Position numbers and translations under genes: made by a program. From Astragalus membranaceus (Eukaryota; Streptophyta; Magnoliopsida; Fabales; Fabaceae), in NCBI GenBank assembly GCA_039519185.1, contig CM076851.1:26970857-27034856 (forward strand): a stretch of 64,000 nt of DNA. Direction: 5' to 3'. This document shows, one piece after another, positions 25,153 through 38,156 of this stretch. The notes beneath the pieces were generated by a model. The model was not told the origin of the DNA. It worked only from the letters and a program-made list of their open reading frames with translations, and made no database searches. Position 1 is the first letter of the stretch. Every line of letters starts with the position of its first letter.

Positions 25153-25891
25153 GGCCCATACTTCCTACAACCCCGGCTACTCACTAGACACCCCCAACCC
25201 TCAAATATTCCAAAAATACCCTCACGTGAAACGCACTCCCAAACCCCCCCTCACACTGCATTTTGGACTGGTACGGTACCAAACTACGAACTTGTATTTT
25301 GATTCCAATTCCAAAGTTCTTTCTTTCTTTCATTTCGTTCCAATTCCAAACTTCTCCTCCTTATTTTTATTGTTACTGTCATCCTCTTTCATTTACTGGT
25401 TTGTTGATCTCAAAATTTTGAAGTGGATTGGATTGATATGAAGATAAATTAAAAGAAAAAGAAGAGAGCAGAAAGTGAAGGCAAGGGAATGCAGCACGGT
25501 ACCTACATGAAAAATTAAAAGAAAAAGATAGAAATTGAAGGGGAAGAGGTGCAGAAAAGTGATGGGGAAGAGGAGCAGAAAGTTGATTGATATGAAGAGA
25601 AATTAAAGGAAAAAGAAGAGAAGCAGAAAGTGAAGGGGAAGAGGAGCAAAAAAGTGAGAAAATGATAAAAACAACGTACGATATTTTAATACTGTACCTA
25701 CATTATTTTGGCACACCCGAGTACGGTATTGTAATACCGAATTGGTTCGGTAATTTTGTACCGCACCTGTTGAATTCCAGAAAAAAAAGGGACGCGCTGG
25801 AAACTTTTTGTTTCATTAATAGCATTTTGTGGTCTTTTCACAGGTTTCGGGGATGTGCGGTGAGTAGAGGGGGTTGTAGGAAGTATGAGCC
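25153..25891. mobile_element. Mutator-type MITE, 739 bp, upstream of ADF
   Basis: Left end GGCCCATACTTCCTACAACC and right end (reverse complement) GGCTCATACTTCCTACAACC form inverted repeats of about 45 bp. A perfect 9-bp duplication TTCCAAATA flanks it (25144-25152, 25892-25900), the size typical of MULEs. The interior contains three degenerate units of about 65 bp rich in AGAAAGTGAAGGGGAAGAGG. It ends 333 bp before the ADF start codon. Confidence 0.92.
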
Positions 25892-26224
25892 TTCCAAATA
25901 ATAAAAAGAAACAATATGGGCCGAAAGCCCAATAGTATATTGGAGCAGCAGCAGGTAGATTATTGGCCCAAATGGAACACCGCATGGACCACTTTTGAAG
26001 AGGTGGCACCGCCCATTGGGCCATTGAGAAGACACGCGCCGCGGATATTAAAAGATTCTCACGCTCCACCACACACTCACACTTTTTTCCCTTCAAAATT
26101 CTCATTTCCCCTTTCTCCTTTTCTCTGCGAACCCTCGATCGAAAACAAACTCATCTCTCTCTCCTCCTATATCTCCTCCACCACCATCGCTCTAAATCAA
26201 ATCTCCAACAACCACAACTAACTC

Positions 26225-28081
26225 ATGGTTAGTTTTTCTCTATTTTCTTCTCTATTTTTTTTCTTGCTTGTTATCCGCTAAATTATTACATATCGCAAAC
26301 AAATCCACGATTTTCGACCTCTTTTTTTTTTTATTTAGAAAAATTGTTTACTTCAATTTAGGTCTTCCGATTTCGTCGCCTTTTGAAACTATTGCTATTG
26401 AGTTCACACCGAGCTAGATTCCTCTTTGATCTGATCGTTTCACTTGAACTGTGTGATTTTGTTTTTGTTTTTGCAAATCTGGTGTCATTTTCAGATCTGA
26501 TTTAGATTTCGATTTCATTGTTGCAATTGAATTATTCTCAAGTTGATCGCATGATATGATGATTTAAATTTATATTACATCTGATTGTGAATTTTGATGT
26601 GTTTTGATCTGTGGAGATATCGGGACTGCTGTGATCTGACTTATGTGGATTTTTATTTTGATTTTGTTTTAATTTTGTGGAGGTGATCATGCGGAATATT
26701 TTTGTGTGGTAATTATTGTAGAATTTTAATTTTTTTGACTGGGGAAGAATTTTTATTTAGAGAATATTCTTTTATGAGATTTATTTTTGGTAAAGTTTCT
26801 TTTATTAGATTTATTAATGAGTATAATATGATATTTTTTGGCTTGAAGAAGACGCATCAAAACATAACATGGTTAGTCAAAACAAAACATAACACGGCCT
26901 TTTGTTGACGTTTGCTAATTTTGGCACTAATCTCTATTTGTTTACATCCTCTTGATTTTGACGATATCATTCTTGTGTAAGTGCTAATCAAATAAATGTT
27001 ATTCACTTTGTTAGCTAGCGACGTATTACTATAACATTTCATAATTCACTTTGAATAAAAATAAACATTTCATTATTCACCTTGTACATATTGACTCTAG
27101 ACTTGTTAACTTGTTAAAGATAGACTATTGGGCTGTGTTTAATTTGAGAAAAAGTTGTCTGCTTTTATTTTCTGTCTATACCTTTAATTACAAAAATGTC
27201 ACATGTAATTCGAAGTTTCATATGAGATGTGACAATAAAACTTTATTGTTTTCGGTTTTCAGAATATTTGATGCAAAATTTTGAGAATGGGAGACCATGT
27301 CCAAAGTATTGTGGTATTTTTGTTACTAGAATCGAAAGCAAGCAAATATTTTCTCTAACCTACCAGACCTTTTAGTATTTCTATTAGTTATTAGTTATTT
27401 TTTCCATCTCTTTCTGAGGAGTGTCAAGTGTCAATCCTTTTGTATAAGAGTCCTTTGATTTTCTTTCTTTGAGTAACAACTTAAATGACACGTAACATAG
27501 TTTTGTGCAACCACACGGGATTACTGATCTGCCTGTTATTGGGATTGATGATTAATTGATTATGATGTGTCTGCCACTGCAATTCTATAGGCAAACGCAG
27601 CATCAGGTATGGCAGTCCATGATGACTGCAAGCTGAGGTTTATGGAGCTCAAGGCAAAAAGGACACACCGGTTCATTGTTTATAAGATTGAGGACAAGCA
27701 GGTCATTGTGGAGAAGCTTGGTGAGCCAATCCTAGGCTATAAAGAATTCACTGATGCCCTTCCTGCTGATGAGTGCCGTTATGCTGTTTTTGATTTTGAT
27801 TATATGACAGAAGAGAATGTCCCCAAAAGCAGAATCTTTTTCATTGCGTGGTAATGTTTACTTTTAGGTCTTCGGGTATCTTTTTGTGCTTAGTTTTTAT
27901 CTGCATTAATTTTGCTGCTTTTGTATGTAGGTCGCCTGATAGCTCAAAGGTCAGAAACAAGATGATTTATGCAAGCTCCAAAGACAGATTCAAGAGGGAG
28001 CTGGATGGAATTCAAGTAGAGTTGCAGGCAACTGACCCTAGTGAAATGGATCTTGATGTGTTCAAAAGCCGTGTCAACTAA
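26225..28081 (+). CDS. Actin-depolymerizing factor (ADF/cofilin)
   Basis: Binds G- and F-actin and promotes severing and disassembly of filaments in the cytoplasm. Exons: 26225-26227, 27591-27850 and 27931-28081, giving 137 aa, the usual size of plant ADFs. The first exon encodes only the initiator Met (ATG directly followed by GTTAGT), a structure well known in plant ADF genes. The 1363-bp first intron is large; first introns of this family often enhance expression. The protein reads MANAASGMAVHDDC onward: Ser6 is the conserved regulatory phosphorylation site, and the ADF-H domain covers nearly the whole chain (YKIEDKQ, FDFDYMTEENVPKSRIFFI, ending LDVFKSRVN). No damage is visible. A Mutator-type MITE lies 0.33 kb upstream. 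Confidence 0.96.
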
Positions 28082-29096
28082 ACGATTATGCATAGTAGGC
28101 TTTCTTGTGGGGAGCTCCCCTTAAGCCTTAATTACCTCATATTGAAATATCCATAGTTTGTGGGATGATCAACTTGGCTAGTTATGGTTTCAAACTCCAA
28201 ATTTTCCAAGTTGTGGCATAAAGTCTTTTGCAACTTCGACAAGCATCTCTTGTTCCAGTGTATTTTGTTATGATTTGTGATTTATACAACATTTGCGTTT
28301 GAGTGGCATTTTGAATGTTCGTATCCTTTACTAGTAGAATTTGTAACTGTTTTGTGTGATCAGACAACAAATGGGGTTCACTCTTTTAATATTGACGCTC
28401 GTCATCCACTATTGCCTTACTACTTTATTTTGATATGGATATTCATAGGCATTCTGTTGATGCCAACTGTCCTTTTCTGTTTGTTGTAGTGAGAATATTT
28501 GATCTAATTCTTTTTCCCCAGATTACATCATTTATCGCCGATGATTGATTGGTTTAGCATGAGCTTGTTTTATTTTTGTTGACAGAAGCACAAGCTTTTT
28601 AAAGAAGCATGAGCTTGGTTAGTTATTGTTCCATCGTTTCATCTGTATATACAAATTTTTAGTATGACTTGTACAAAATGGGGAACACGGGTTTTGAATT
28701 TGATTCTTGTTTGTTGACGTACACACCCTGGACTGGAGGCTGTTTGGATACAATGTTTTTTTTTTGGTGGGAAAAAAAATCGGCAGAAGTGCAGAACCGG
28801 TTCATTGTACTAATCCAAATCATGGATATTATTCATATTTTAAAAAATTACCCAATATTTTTCACATGATTACCTATGTGGATAAGTTATATATTTTTTG
28901 AAACTTTATTACTTTCACATTAGACCTAAATCATTCAAAAATAGACCTTGAGTTAACTCCACCGAGAAGAGGAGGAAGATGACGTTAGACAGACAACACT
29001 ATAGTTTTCTATTTGTCGTACCTATGCGAACTTTGGTTGTGAAAGATGTGAACATTGAAATCTAATCAACCTGTTTCTCCCTCTAGTTGATGGACT
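28082..29096. other. ADF 3' UTR and spacer
   Basis: The first few hundred bases are probably ADF 3' UTR. Beyond that I see no gene or clear repeat. Confidence 0.5.
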
Positions 29097-29780
29097 CCGG
29101 GGTGTTCGCGGTGCGGTTTGGTTCGGTTTTGAGACAAAAAGTGAACCGAACCGCAAAGTAAAATTACATGCGGTTTGGTTTGGTTCGGTTCGGTTGGCTT
29201 CCTAAAATAAAACCGAATCAAACCAAACCAAACTATTGCGGTTTGGATTGGTTCGGTTGGTTCGGTTTTTTTCAAAACAAAACATAATTTAAAACGAAGT
29301 TAAAATTAACTAACATAAAAAATGGCTAACATAAATCTTTAAGAAAAAATCTACTCAAATATATGTAGTATATAAATTACGCTCTTTAAATTCTTTTAAG
29401 ATAGCTAAGACAATGTTTAAAAGAATTTCAATTAAATATTTTATTGTAATTTTTAAATATAGTATAACAATATGGATTGTTTGTAAGTGAGTAGAAGAAT
29501 TAATTGGATTTGGGCTAGTAAGTGAGTGAGAGTTGAGTTTTAGTTGCATTTGGGCTAGTAAGTTAGTAAGGAAGGTTGTAAGTCAATAAGTCTCAGTGTT
29601 ACTTGCGGTTTGGTTGGTTTGGTTCGGTTTCTGTAATCAAAACCGCGAACCAAACCAAACCGCGCGGTGCAATGAAAAAAAAGAACCGAACAGAACCAAT
29701 AAGAAGCGGTTTTTTGTGGTTTTCGGTTTGGTTTGATTCGGTTTGCGGTTTTCTATTGGTTTGGTTTGGTTTTGAACGCC
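29097..29780. mobile_element. Degenerate hAT-like element with GGTTTGGTTCGG-rich ends
   Basis: The left end has GGGGTGTTCGCGGTGCGG and the right end, reverse-complemented, GGAGGGCGTTCAAAACC. Both sides (29097-29280, 29605-29775) are built from alternating GGTTTGGTTCGGTT and AACCGAACC blocks able to fold on each other. No transposase frame and no clear 8-bp duplication, so class is tentative. Confidence 0.5.
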
Positions 29781-31199
29781 CTCCAACCACACAGCGATGA
29801 TGACACTTTTGCTCCTCTCAGAGGGCTTCGAGTACTGTTGTTGCTATTGGAGCATCTCCATGGGGAAACTCACTCTTTTGGCAAAGCACCTTCACAATTT
29901 GTCTGTTCCTCCATGATTTGGACAATCTACACAATTTTTGGAGGGATTTCTAGCCCCGAATAAAAAGGTTTTGGAGTACTTTCCTTCCATCCTCCCCAAC
30001 CTTGTACCACCTCTTGTTCTCTAGCAACTCATCCTCTAAGCAATATCCCCGACACTCTTCTTTTGCATTTTCCTCACGAAAAACATTCATGATGAGAACC
30101 TCTCTCTAAGAATTTGGCGAGAGGGAATCTTCATTGTCACGTTTTGAAATCTTCGTTAATCTCACTATCTTTGTGAATCCTAACCTTTTGACTCTGATGA
30201 GGAAGATTTTCTACATGGGAAAAGGGAGCATAGGCATTAGATTTCTCGGTCACTATCTCTCTACTGAATCTATCTGATGTGTGAACAATAAGACATCTTT
30301 GTCACATATTAAGATTGAGGTAATAGAGAAAAGTAATCATAACCAAATTTTAAGTTAGATCATTACTCAAAATATATTTGTATCTATTCAGAAATGTCTA
30401 TACATATTGTTTCCTCATTTTGGTCCTATACCAATGATAATTAAGCAAGTTAAAGTGCACTTATCCAAAGATTTTTTTGGGGTATAATATAGATAATTGA
30501 GAAAGGGGGTGTTTTGGGGTTTAAATTTGTGATTACTTTGGGTGGGATATGGATTCAGTACAGTCACTAAATGGTGCATTCAGTGCAGTCAAGGCCAAAT
30601 CACTTATTATAATAAAATATTTAAATTATTTTTGTCAGGTTTTTTTTCTTTTTTAACACATGACTACATTTTGGATTGACTGCACTCAATCCAAATCCCT
30701 TTTTTTTATAAGCAATGTTAGTGGGGATGGGGGAAATGTTAGTTTCCGGGGTTTGAACCCGGGACCTCCTTCTTGCACTTCTTTGGTGCACTCCTTCGAT
30801 ATCCCTTAGCTCGCCAACTGAGCTACCTACTGTGGTGGCGGACATAGAATCCCATGTCATTGGGTATAAACAAATTTCCAATATAAAATTGTTGGTTTAT
30901 ACTATTGAAGAAAATTTACTCTTCAAATATGCTTTCTTAATTCACTTAAATTAAGAAACCAAATTATTTAGCTCCAAAGTTATTTAAGAGCCAATTATCA
31001 ATTTAGTCTCTGAATTTACACCGCATTTCCTATTTAGTCCATAAGTAATTAAGTATATGAGAATAGCAAGTAATTCATAAATTTGTTAAATCTGTCAAAT
31101 AATTTCTAATTTTATAAATAGTCTCTCATGAGTTTTTTTTTTGTAAGAGTTGGAAAAAAAAAGAAAACAACTATAGAGAAAACAAAACTACATCCTCAT
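29781..31199. other. Spacer with one SINE-like copy
   Basis: No gene supported. Around 30545-30590 and 30670-30695, short TTCAGTACAGTCA / GACTGCACTCAATCC phrases recur. The only resolved element is the SINE-like copy at 30700-30853. Confidence 0.45.
30700..30853 (-). mobile_element. tRNA-derived SINE, second copy of the intron-10 family
   Basis: On the minus strand it repeats GTAGCTCAGTTGGCGAGC and GGTCCCGGGTTCAAACCC, nearly identical to the copy at 5329-5443 over about 90 bp. It ends in a plus-strand T run at 30700. The target duplication is weak (AATCCC both sides). Confidence 0.75.
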
Positions 31200-32210
31200 A
31201 AAGAGGACTCTAGATGTATCAGATCGAAGAAACAAATTGATGCAATCAATGGGGTCTTCAAACTCTTGTCAGCCAACTGAATTAGCTGCTCCTTTCTTAG
31301 TCAAAAAGTTCGTATTTGCATTAGCTTCCCTCAAAATGTGAGACAACTGAACATTCCAATCTCTAGCAATCAACTCCTTAATATTACAAATGATAGCTGC
31401 ATAATGATACCACGGTTTAATAGTCTTCACACTAAGTGAATGACCAAATTAGAATCAAAGTAACAAACAACATCATGATATCCTTTCTCCCAATTTAAAC
31501 TTAGACCATGTTAAAGGGCCATTAACCCATCACGGAGGTGAGTAGTAAATCACACAGATCCCATGAAACCACAAACCCACTTACCATTAGTTTGTCTCAG
31601 AAACCACCAAATCCTGATGCACCTGGATTACCAAAGCTGCTACCAACCACATTTAACACCACCTCGGGTCCTTCCTCGGGATGCTAGGAAACCAAACGGG
31701 GTGTCAAGAAACTAGAAGTAGGACACAAGAAAAGCATCTATAAGATATTAGCCAGGTTGTACGTTTGAATCTTTCGATGATAGATTGTGACATTTTCCCG
31801 AGCCAAGCAAAGCTGATTTCGGGCCCTCCAAATCCACCAAGGAGTTGAGCGGAATAAGTACGAATTGGTACCTGCAATTCCCTTCTTTAACCAAGAGATG
31901 AAATTAGTGTCATTGAAAAACTGATGTTATCAAATCCTATAGATAGCCAGAGTTTATGAGAAAAATGACAGCCCCTCAAACAGTGGAGAAGATATTCATC
32001 TACTTCATTACATCTAGGATAGTTAGAGGATATTAACATCCCTCTATTATGCAACATAGCTCTAGTAGGTAGGGCATCATGACAAACTGTCCAGAGGAAA
32101 AACTTGATTTTTTGAGGAGCAGGAATCCTCCACACCCACTCTCAAGGCTCAAAATTTGTATATTTATTCAACAAATGATTAGCAGACGTTAACCAGCAAT
32201 ATCTATCATT
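31200..32210 (-). pseudogene. LINE-type retrotransposon 3' fragment (zf-RVT + RNase H)
   Basis: On the minus strand the zinc-binding region (32135-31887: WRIPAPQKIKFFLWTVCHDA, then a C-x(n)-C/H pattern in YLLHCLRGCHFSHKLW) is followed downstream by an RNase H-like segment (about 31500-31220: VVCYFDSNLVIHLV, HILREANANTNFL). Stops and frame changes separate the parts. A 5'-truncated, inactive copy. Confidence 0.72.
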
Positions 32211-32339
32211 CACTTTGTACAAATCATCCAAATTACATTTCCATGTGAGTTATGAGGACTAATGAGAGGTCACTATTTATTTAACTATTAAAGTTAAAAC
32301 AAATGTGTTATTGCAAAATTCTAAATTCAATGCATATTT

Positions 32340-32467
32340 TTTTTTGTCTACTAGATGAAATGACAAATAAACACCACACTCACTATCACTGCTCACCCCC
32401 GAGTTCGAACCCGGGAGCCGACGTCTCCATATCACTAAAATTGCCAAGGAAATCTATAATGAGGGAT
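32340..32467 (-). mobile_element. tRNA-derived SINE of a third type
   Basis: The minus strand carries GGCTCCCGGGTTCGAACTCG (B box) and ends in an A run. It is flanked by a 16-bp duplication with two mismatches: AATTCAATGCATATTT (32324-32339) and AATTCAAGACATATTT (32468-32483). Confidence 0.75.
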
Positions 32468-33859
32468 AATTCAAGACATATTTCAAAAAATAAATTAATT
32501 TTGGCCCAATCAAATTTGTTGATAAAAAAAAGAAAATAAATTAATTCTCTTCTTTTTTTGACAAAAATAAATTAATTTTCAGGAGTGCAACTTGGTCACT
32601 TGTGATTTACTATTTTTTTTACCCTCTACCCAAAAAAAAAGAAAATCTACCAATTTTAGTTTTTACCCGAAACGCACGGTAGAAATTTCACAAGAAATTG
32701 AAGGAAAAAAAAGGCAAAAAAACGGCTGTAGGCAAATAATTTTTTTTACCAAAGTAACACACCTTTTAGATTATTTACCAAACTAGAACACATCCAATTT
32801 TTAGTGTAGAAGTCGCCCCTTGGGCTGAGTTTCCAATTTTTTTTTTTCTAGTTCAGAAGTCCCCCCAGGGTGACTTCTGAACTGTATTTTTTCATTTTTT
32901 TCTTTTATATTAATTTAATTTAAGTTATATTAATTATTTTAATTAATTTAGAAAATTAATATTTATAATTCTAAATTAATTATTGTTCTGTACCGTACTT
33001 CCGATCTTGGTGAATAATCCGAAGTAGTTGGTAGATGTCGTCCTTGATCAATATTGTTTGATCTTGAGGGGGCGATGTTGTACCTGCAAGAATACTCCGA
33101 CGCTCAAGTCAGTATTTGAGTGAATCAATCACTACAACAAAACGGGAAAGCGGCGGCGGTTGAAAAAGCATTCTGCGGCGGTTTTAACCGCTGTAAAATT
33201 CCATTCGCGGCGGTTCCCAAACCGCTGCAGTTACCTCCGCCGCGAGGAAACTCTGCGGCGGTTTTGGCAACCGCTGGAATAACCGCCTGGAGCAGTACTT
33301 AGCGGCGGTTTAAGCGGCGGTTTTCGTTTTGCGGCGGTTGTAACCCGCCGCTAAACTGTCGGTTAATATCTCATATTTCTGCAGCGGTTTTGTGGAATTT
33401 TGCGGCGGTTTGCTATTTGCGGCGGTTTAGAACCGCCCCTAAACTATTTCTAATGCCAGTATCCTTAACTATCTGTGACGGTTTTGAGGATGTTTGCAAC
33501 GGTTCAGAACCGCCACTAAACGATTTATGTGATGGTATATTCCTTACTTATCTACAGCGATTCCGGGATGTCTGCGGTGGTTCAAAACCTGAGGACGAAA
33601 CTGCTTTTAGCTTTAAAGGCTCAAATAAATTGTTTTGTTATTTATAACAACTTTTTCTCAAATTATTTAAAAACATAAAATTATAAACCTACATAAATAA
33701 TTAAAAAAGTTCATTCATTCATACTTAAATAAAATAACACAATAATATCAAAAGGTAGTGTTGTCCCAAAATATCAAAAGATATGTGGTTTAGGAGTATA
33801 AATTTCCCCAATATAAGAACATGTTTTTCAACATTACTAGTTAATAACAAATCCTAAAT

Positions 33860-36800
33860 CTAAATAGTAGATATTGGTCCATGATGTGTTGGGGCATGAC
33901 TAGCAGATGAAGAGCGCATTGCTTCAGCTGGCGAACGTAAATTGGCGGCCTGAAATTAAACAAAAATAAAGTTATGAAGTTACCAATTATCAGCACAATG
34001 AAAACTAATCTAAAACCACAAAACTAAAACCAACTATCCTAGAGGTTATGAAAACTAAAACCAACTAAATAAAGTTATGAAGTTCCTCAAGGATAGTTAG
34101 TTGGTCCCACCATGTCACTATGCTAGAGCAAATATTTGTTCTCCAAAATGGAAAATTATGAAAGTTATTAAGTGATTCAATATGCAACAACTTATACTAA
34201 CAGCACTAGAAGATGTCCACATCAATAAAGGAGTGCACATCTAAGTCCTAGTCCTCAACCATAGTCACCAACGTTTCTAATGTACAATTGTTTAGTAATA
34301 ATTACTCTCAACAGAGAAGGAAATCAAGACCACAGAGTTATGCTTCATACTAGAAATGTCTTCTTTTTATACACGAGGAAGCAAGAAAGCAAGAAAGCAT
34401 CTGATATACAAAGTTATATATGCTTCATACTAGAAATGTCTTCTAGAGGTTATGAAAACTAAAACCAACTAAATAAAGTTATGAAGTTCCTCAAGGATAG
34501 TTAGTTGGTCCCACCATGTCACTATGCTAGAGCAAATATTTGTTCTCCAAAATGGAAAATTATGAAAGTTATTAATCTAAGCATATGTACAGCATCAGTA
34601 GAAGTATATAAGCAGGAAACAGAATTCAATGTATGTGCTAGTGAGCTGAAGTGTTGTGAAATGTGTGTGATGTGTTAGTGTTTCCATGTAGTATTAGAAG
34701 AGCAAGTACAACAGATGGTTACAACAAAGCTAAAAGAAACAGAATGTTCTCAGTGTTCTTACAACAGAGCCAGAAACAGAACATTTTAAGGATAATAATT
34801 GAATATACTGGACCGATTGCAGATCATTAGAGATCTTCGATCCATACACAGACATATGAACCAAATGAAATCTTATAAGCTTCAATATCATGAAACAATA
34901 AGTGGAAATGTTTGGAGAAACGAGTTAAGCAGGAGCAAGATGCAGAGTAGCCTTAGATACAAAAATATCAAATAGTAATTAAGTGATTCAATATGCAACA
35001 ACTTATACTAACAGCACTAGAAGATGTCCACATCAATAAAGGAGTGCACATCTAAGTCCTAGTCCTCAACCATAGTCACCAACGTTTCTAATGTACAATT
35101 GTTTAGTAACAATTACTCTCAACAGAGAAGGAAACAAGACCACAGAGTTATGCTTCATACTAGAAATGTCTTCTTTTTATACACGAGGAAGCAAGAAAGC
35201 ATCTGATATACAGAGTTATGCTTCATACTAGAAATGTCTTCTAGAGGTTATGAAAACTAAAACCAACTAAATAAAGTTATGAAGTTCCTCAAGGATAGTT
35301 AGTTGGTTCTACCATTATGAAGTTACTAATCTAAGCATCTGTACAACATTAGTAGAAGTATATAGCTACAACATCTACCCAAGTCAAAAACTCAAGTGAA
35401 AACTAACAAAGCCAAAAGACCTTCAACAAATTCAATCCACAAAAATCAAACCTTTTCTGGACATCCCATTCCTCCAAAACACCCAACCAAAACAAAAACT
35501 AATAGGGTAACTAACAGCAACCAAGTTATGCAGGACCATTCAATAAAGGATCACATTATACCATCGAAACAGTCTATCATCAGAATTTAGTGATAAAATG
35601 AGTTTAAGAAGCATATGACCATGTCAATACAAACAAGACTTAAAGACTAGTACAGAACAGAACAGTAATTATCATCAGAAAAGAAAAAGATGGACAATAA
35701 AGATGAACAGAACAGTACAGAACAGTGATTCACCAAGGAAAAAAGAAGACACTAATTATCAAAATAATTAGAAGAAAAATATGGACAATAAAAAGACTAG
35801 TACAGAACAGTCAATAAAAAGACTAAATCTATGTACATAAATCCCATTCCTCCAAATCACTTAACCAAAACAAAAACTAATAGGGTATGTAAAAACAACC
35901 AAGTTATGCAGGACCAGTCAATAAAGGATCACATTAGACCACTAAAACAGTCTATCATCAGAATAGCCGGACAGGTTATGCAAGTACCTCGTTAGATCTA
36001 GCCGGACATTGACCACGAGCCTGCTGCATTAGAAAAGCTACTTGTTCCTCTAAAGTTCGAACTTTCGCTACTTCTCCCTCTAAAGCTTCAACTCTTGCAT
36101 TACTCGCTTGCAATTCCAACTTTAGCCTATCATAGTCAGCCGTTGTGGGACCACCTGATGAAATGGTTGAGCTCCCATTACGAGAATCAGATGATAGGTA
36201 TTGAGTGGGGGTTGGGCCAAATCCCATGCCACGCATACGTCCGGGGTGCTCTTTCCCACATACTTGAACATAAATATCTTCGCCAGAAGATGTCTCATCT
36301 ACTTTGTCCAACAAATCCTACACAAAGTTAACCAACATTCAGTTGAACACATAAATGTTAAATATAATTATCCTTAACTTTCAATAAAAATAGAAATAAA
36401 TAACGATTATACTCACACTCTTTTGTCTAGCCTCTTCATTGACAAATGATCCATCTTTTTTTTTTGTGTGCGATGGAATACATCTTTGCTCGACCAAAAG
36501 GCTTCCCAGTTTTAGTTTCCTAACAAATTACAAGTGAGAAAACATTATAAGTTCATATATGGTCACAGTTAACTTGTGTATACATACTACAATTGGCTTT
36601 TATTACCAATGTTGGTAAACTTAAAGAAAGAAATACCAATTCATGTCTTTTCCTAGCAATTGTTTTTGACCCAAGTGTATGAGGAGTTTTTTGCTTAGCC
36701 CTATTTGTCGTGTTTTTTTCACAAATTTCCTGCATTATTAAATAAAACAATTAGTAAATGATTAATCTTATCACAACATTCTCAACACATAATATATTAC

Positions 36801-37033
36801 CTGAGTTTCAGGTTTCAAGCGATATTCCAAAAAAGCTGCCCATTGATCTACACGGATGCCATCGGGGCGAAACTCAAGATTTTGTTCCCAACTACGAGTT
36901 TCATCATAAAAATCAGTAAACAGCCGACAACGAGTGTCTTTCCATTTCTTTCCTATATTCCCCAATATCCATTTCTTGCGACAATCATCGATTAGGAATA
37001 CTTTCTACAATAGGCAAATTAAGTTTTGGTAAG

Positions 37034-37113
<80 letters not shown>

Positions 37114-37701
37114 GAATTATGTTATATTTATAGTTCATACCTTTATCATCTTGTCCCACACGTCATTCTTGGGTTGCTTTGGAACCTTTGGCCATTTTAC
37201 ATAATTGATAGGGAAGATATCATAGCTAGCTGCAAGAGCTCCTAAATAACCCCCTAAAAGACCAGCAGCATGTCCAATTGGTTGACCCTCTCGATTCCAA
37301 TCTAGGATCACTTTCTTATCATCAGGAAACGAAAACAAGTCCTGAACTCTTAGACGATCTTCTTTAGGCTCTCCATCCCCAACTGAATATAAAATAAAAA
37401 AATGAAAGTTAAAATTTGTAACTCATTAGAAATTATTAATTAATCCAAACTAATAAGAAGTAAATTGCATACCAATGACATTAACCGGCCAATATTTAGT
37501 GGGCTTTTTTGTGTCAGTGGGGAAAAAACTTTCATCGTCAGTGTCAAAGGAATTGTCAAAGTCAAGAGATGGGTCAATATCACCTAGAGGATCACTTTGT
37601 GGTGATAGGTGAGATCCACTTTGATTCATATTTGGAGCATTCTCTTGAACTTGAACAGGTGCGGACTGAGTTCTGGGAGTAAACCTCTTTCTCTTAGTCA
37701 T
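33860..37701 (-). CDS. TNPA-like CACTA protein, Transposase_24 domain, one frameshift
   Basis: Second En/Spm-type protein, presumed to bind the subterminal repeats. Seven exons: 37701-37473, 37382-37141, 37004-36801, 36729-36637, 36519-36417, 36317-35988, 33949-33860. All use GT-AG and compatible phases except exon 5, which is one base too long because of a run of ten A (36456-36465); nine would restore the frame and give about 429 aa. The N-terminus is acidic/Ser-rich. The plant Ptta/En/Spm domain spans WNREGQPIG to WAAFLEYRLKP and continues in KDGSFVNEEARQKS. The C-terminus (DYDRLKLELQ...EEQVAFLMQQ) looks like a coiled coil for dimerisation. The last exon, after a 2-kb intron, encodes a Ser/His-rich 29-residue tail. 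The gene symbol is not assigned. Confidence 0.85.
34040..35310. repeat. Tandem duplication with unit of about 800 bp in the TNPA-like last intron
   Basis: Block A (CTAGAGGTTATGAAAACTAA onward, about 130 bp) occurs at about 34040, 34441 and, in part, 35241. Block B (AGTGATTCAATATGCAACAA onward, about 155 bp) occurs at 34171 and 34981, nearly identical. Spacing is 800-810 bp. Confidence 0.88.
35461..35965. repeat. Direct duplication of about 125 bp in the same intron
   Basis: 35461-35587 and 35840-35965 share ATCCCATTCCTCCAAA, AAACAAAAACTAATAGGGTA, AAGTTATGCAGGACCA and ACAGTCTATCATCAGAAT. Confidence 0.85.
37036..37110. repeat. (TA)n microsatellite in TNPA-like intron 2
   Basis: About 37 TA units between exons 2 and 3. 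Confidence 0.95.
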
Positions 37702-37886
37702 TGCTGCAAAACCATATTTAGATAATGAGAGTATGTTTTAGACAAATTGTGAAGGAAAAAAACACATAACTAGCAAAAAAAAAGGTACATAAATTTTATT
37801 GAAGAAAGGTGAACTTCTGTTGAAAGCATATTGCGATTCAGAAATAGAGACATAAATAAAATGTTCAATCATTAATTTAACAATGG

Positions 37887-38022
37887 ACATATGCTAATAC
37901 AAGTAGTGTAACATAACTATAATTTCAACATAGCAGCATCATTCTTCTAATAGAACTTGACAACTAAACCAACTTTAACACCATAAAAGAAATCACTAGT
38001 TAATAATTAAGATGCTCTATTA
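37887..38022. repeat. 136-bp duplicate, copy 1 (upstream of the TNPA-like gene)
   Basis: Shares about 135 bp at roughly 95% identity (estimated by eye) with 42016-42152, same orientation. It starts near GCATATGC/ACATATGCTAATACAAGT and ends at AATTAAGATGCTCTAT. Confidence 0.88.
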
Positions 38023-38156
38023 ATGTAAGGGAGATTTTAGTATATCACTTTCCCTTAAAGAAAATAATCACACAATATCATTTGAAGAAAATAATCATAA
38101 TAATAATAATAACAACAACACAACAAAACAATGTCTAGAAATTTTACCAGTGCTTG

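Noticed and set aside
33120..33647. Coding frames in the left CACTA terminus
   Set aside because: They arise from GCGGCGGTT repeats; terminal regions of CACTA elements are non-coding.
34040..35310. CRISPR-like repeat array
   Set aside because: Only two or three long copies without regular short spacers, inside a plant transposon intron.
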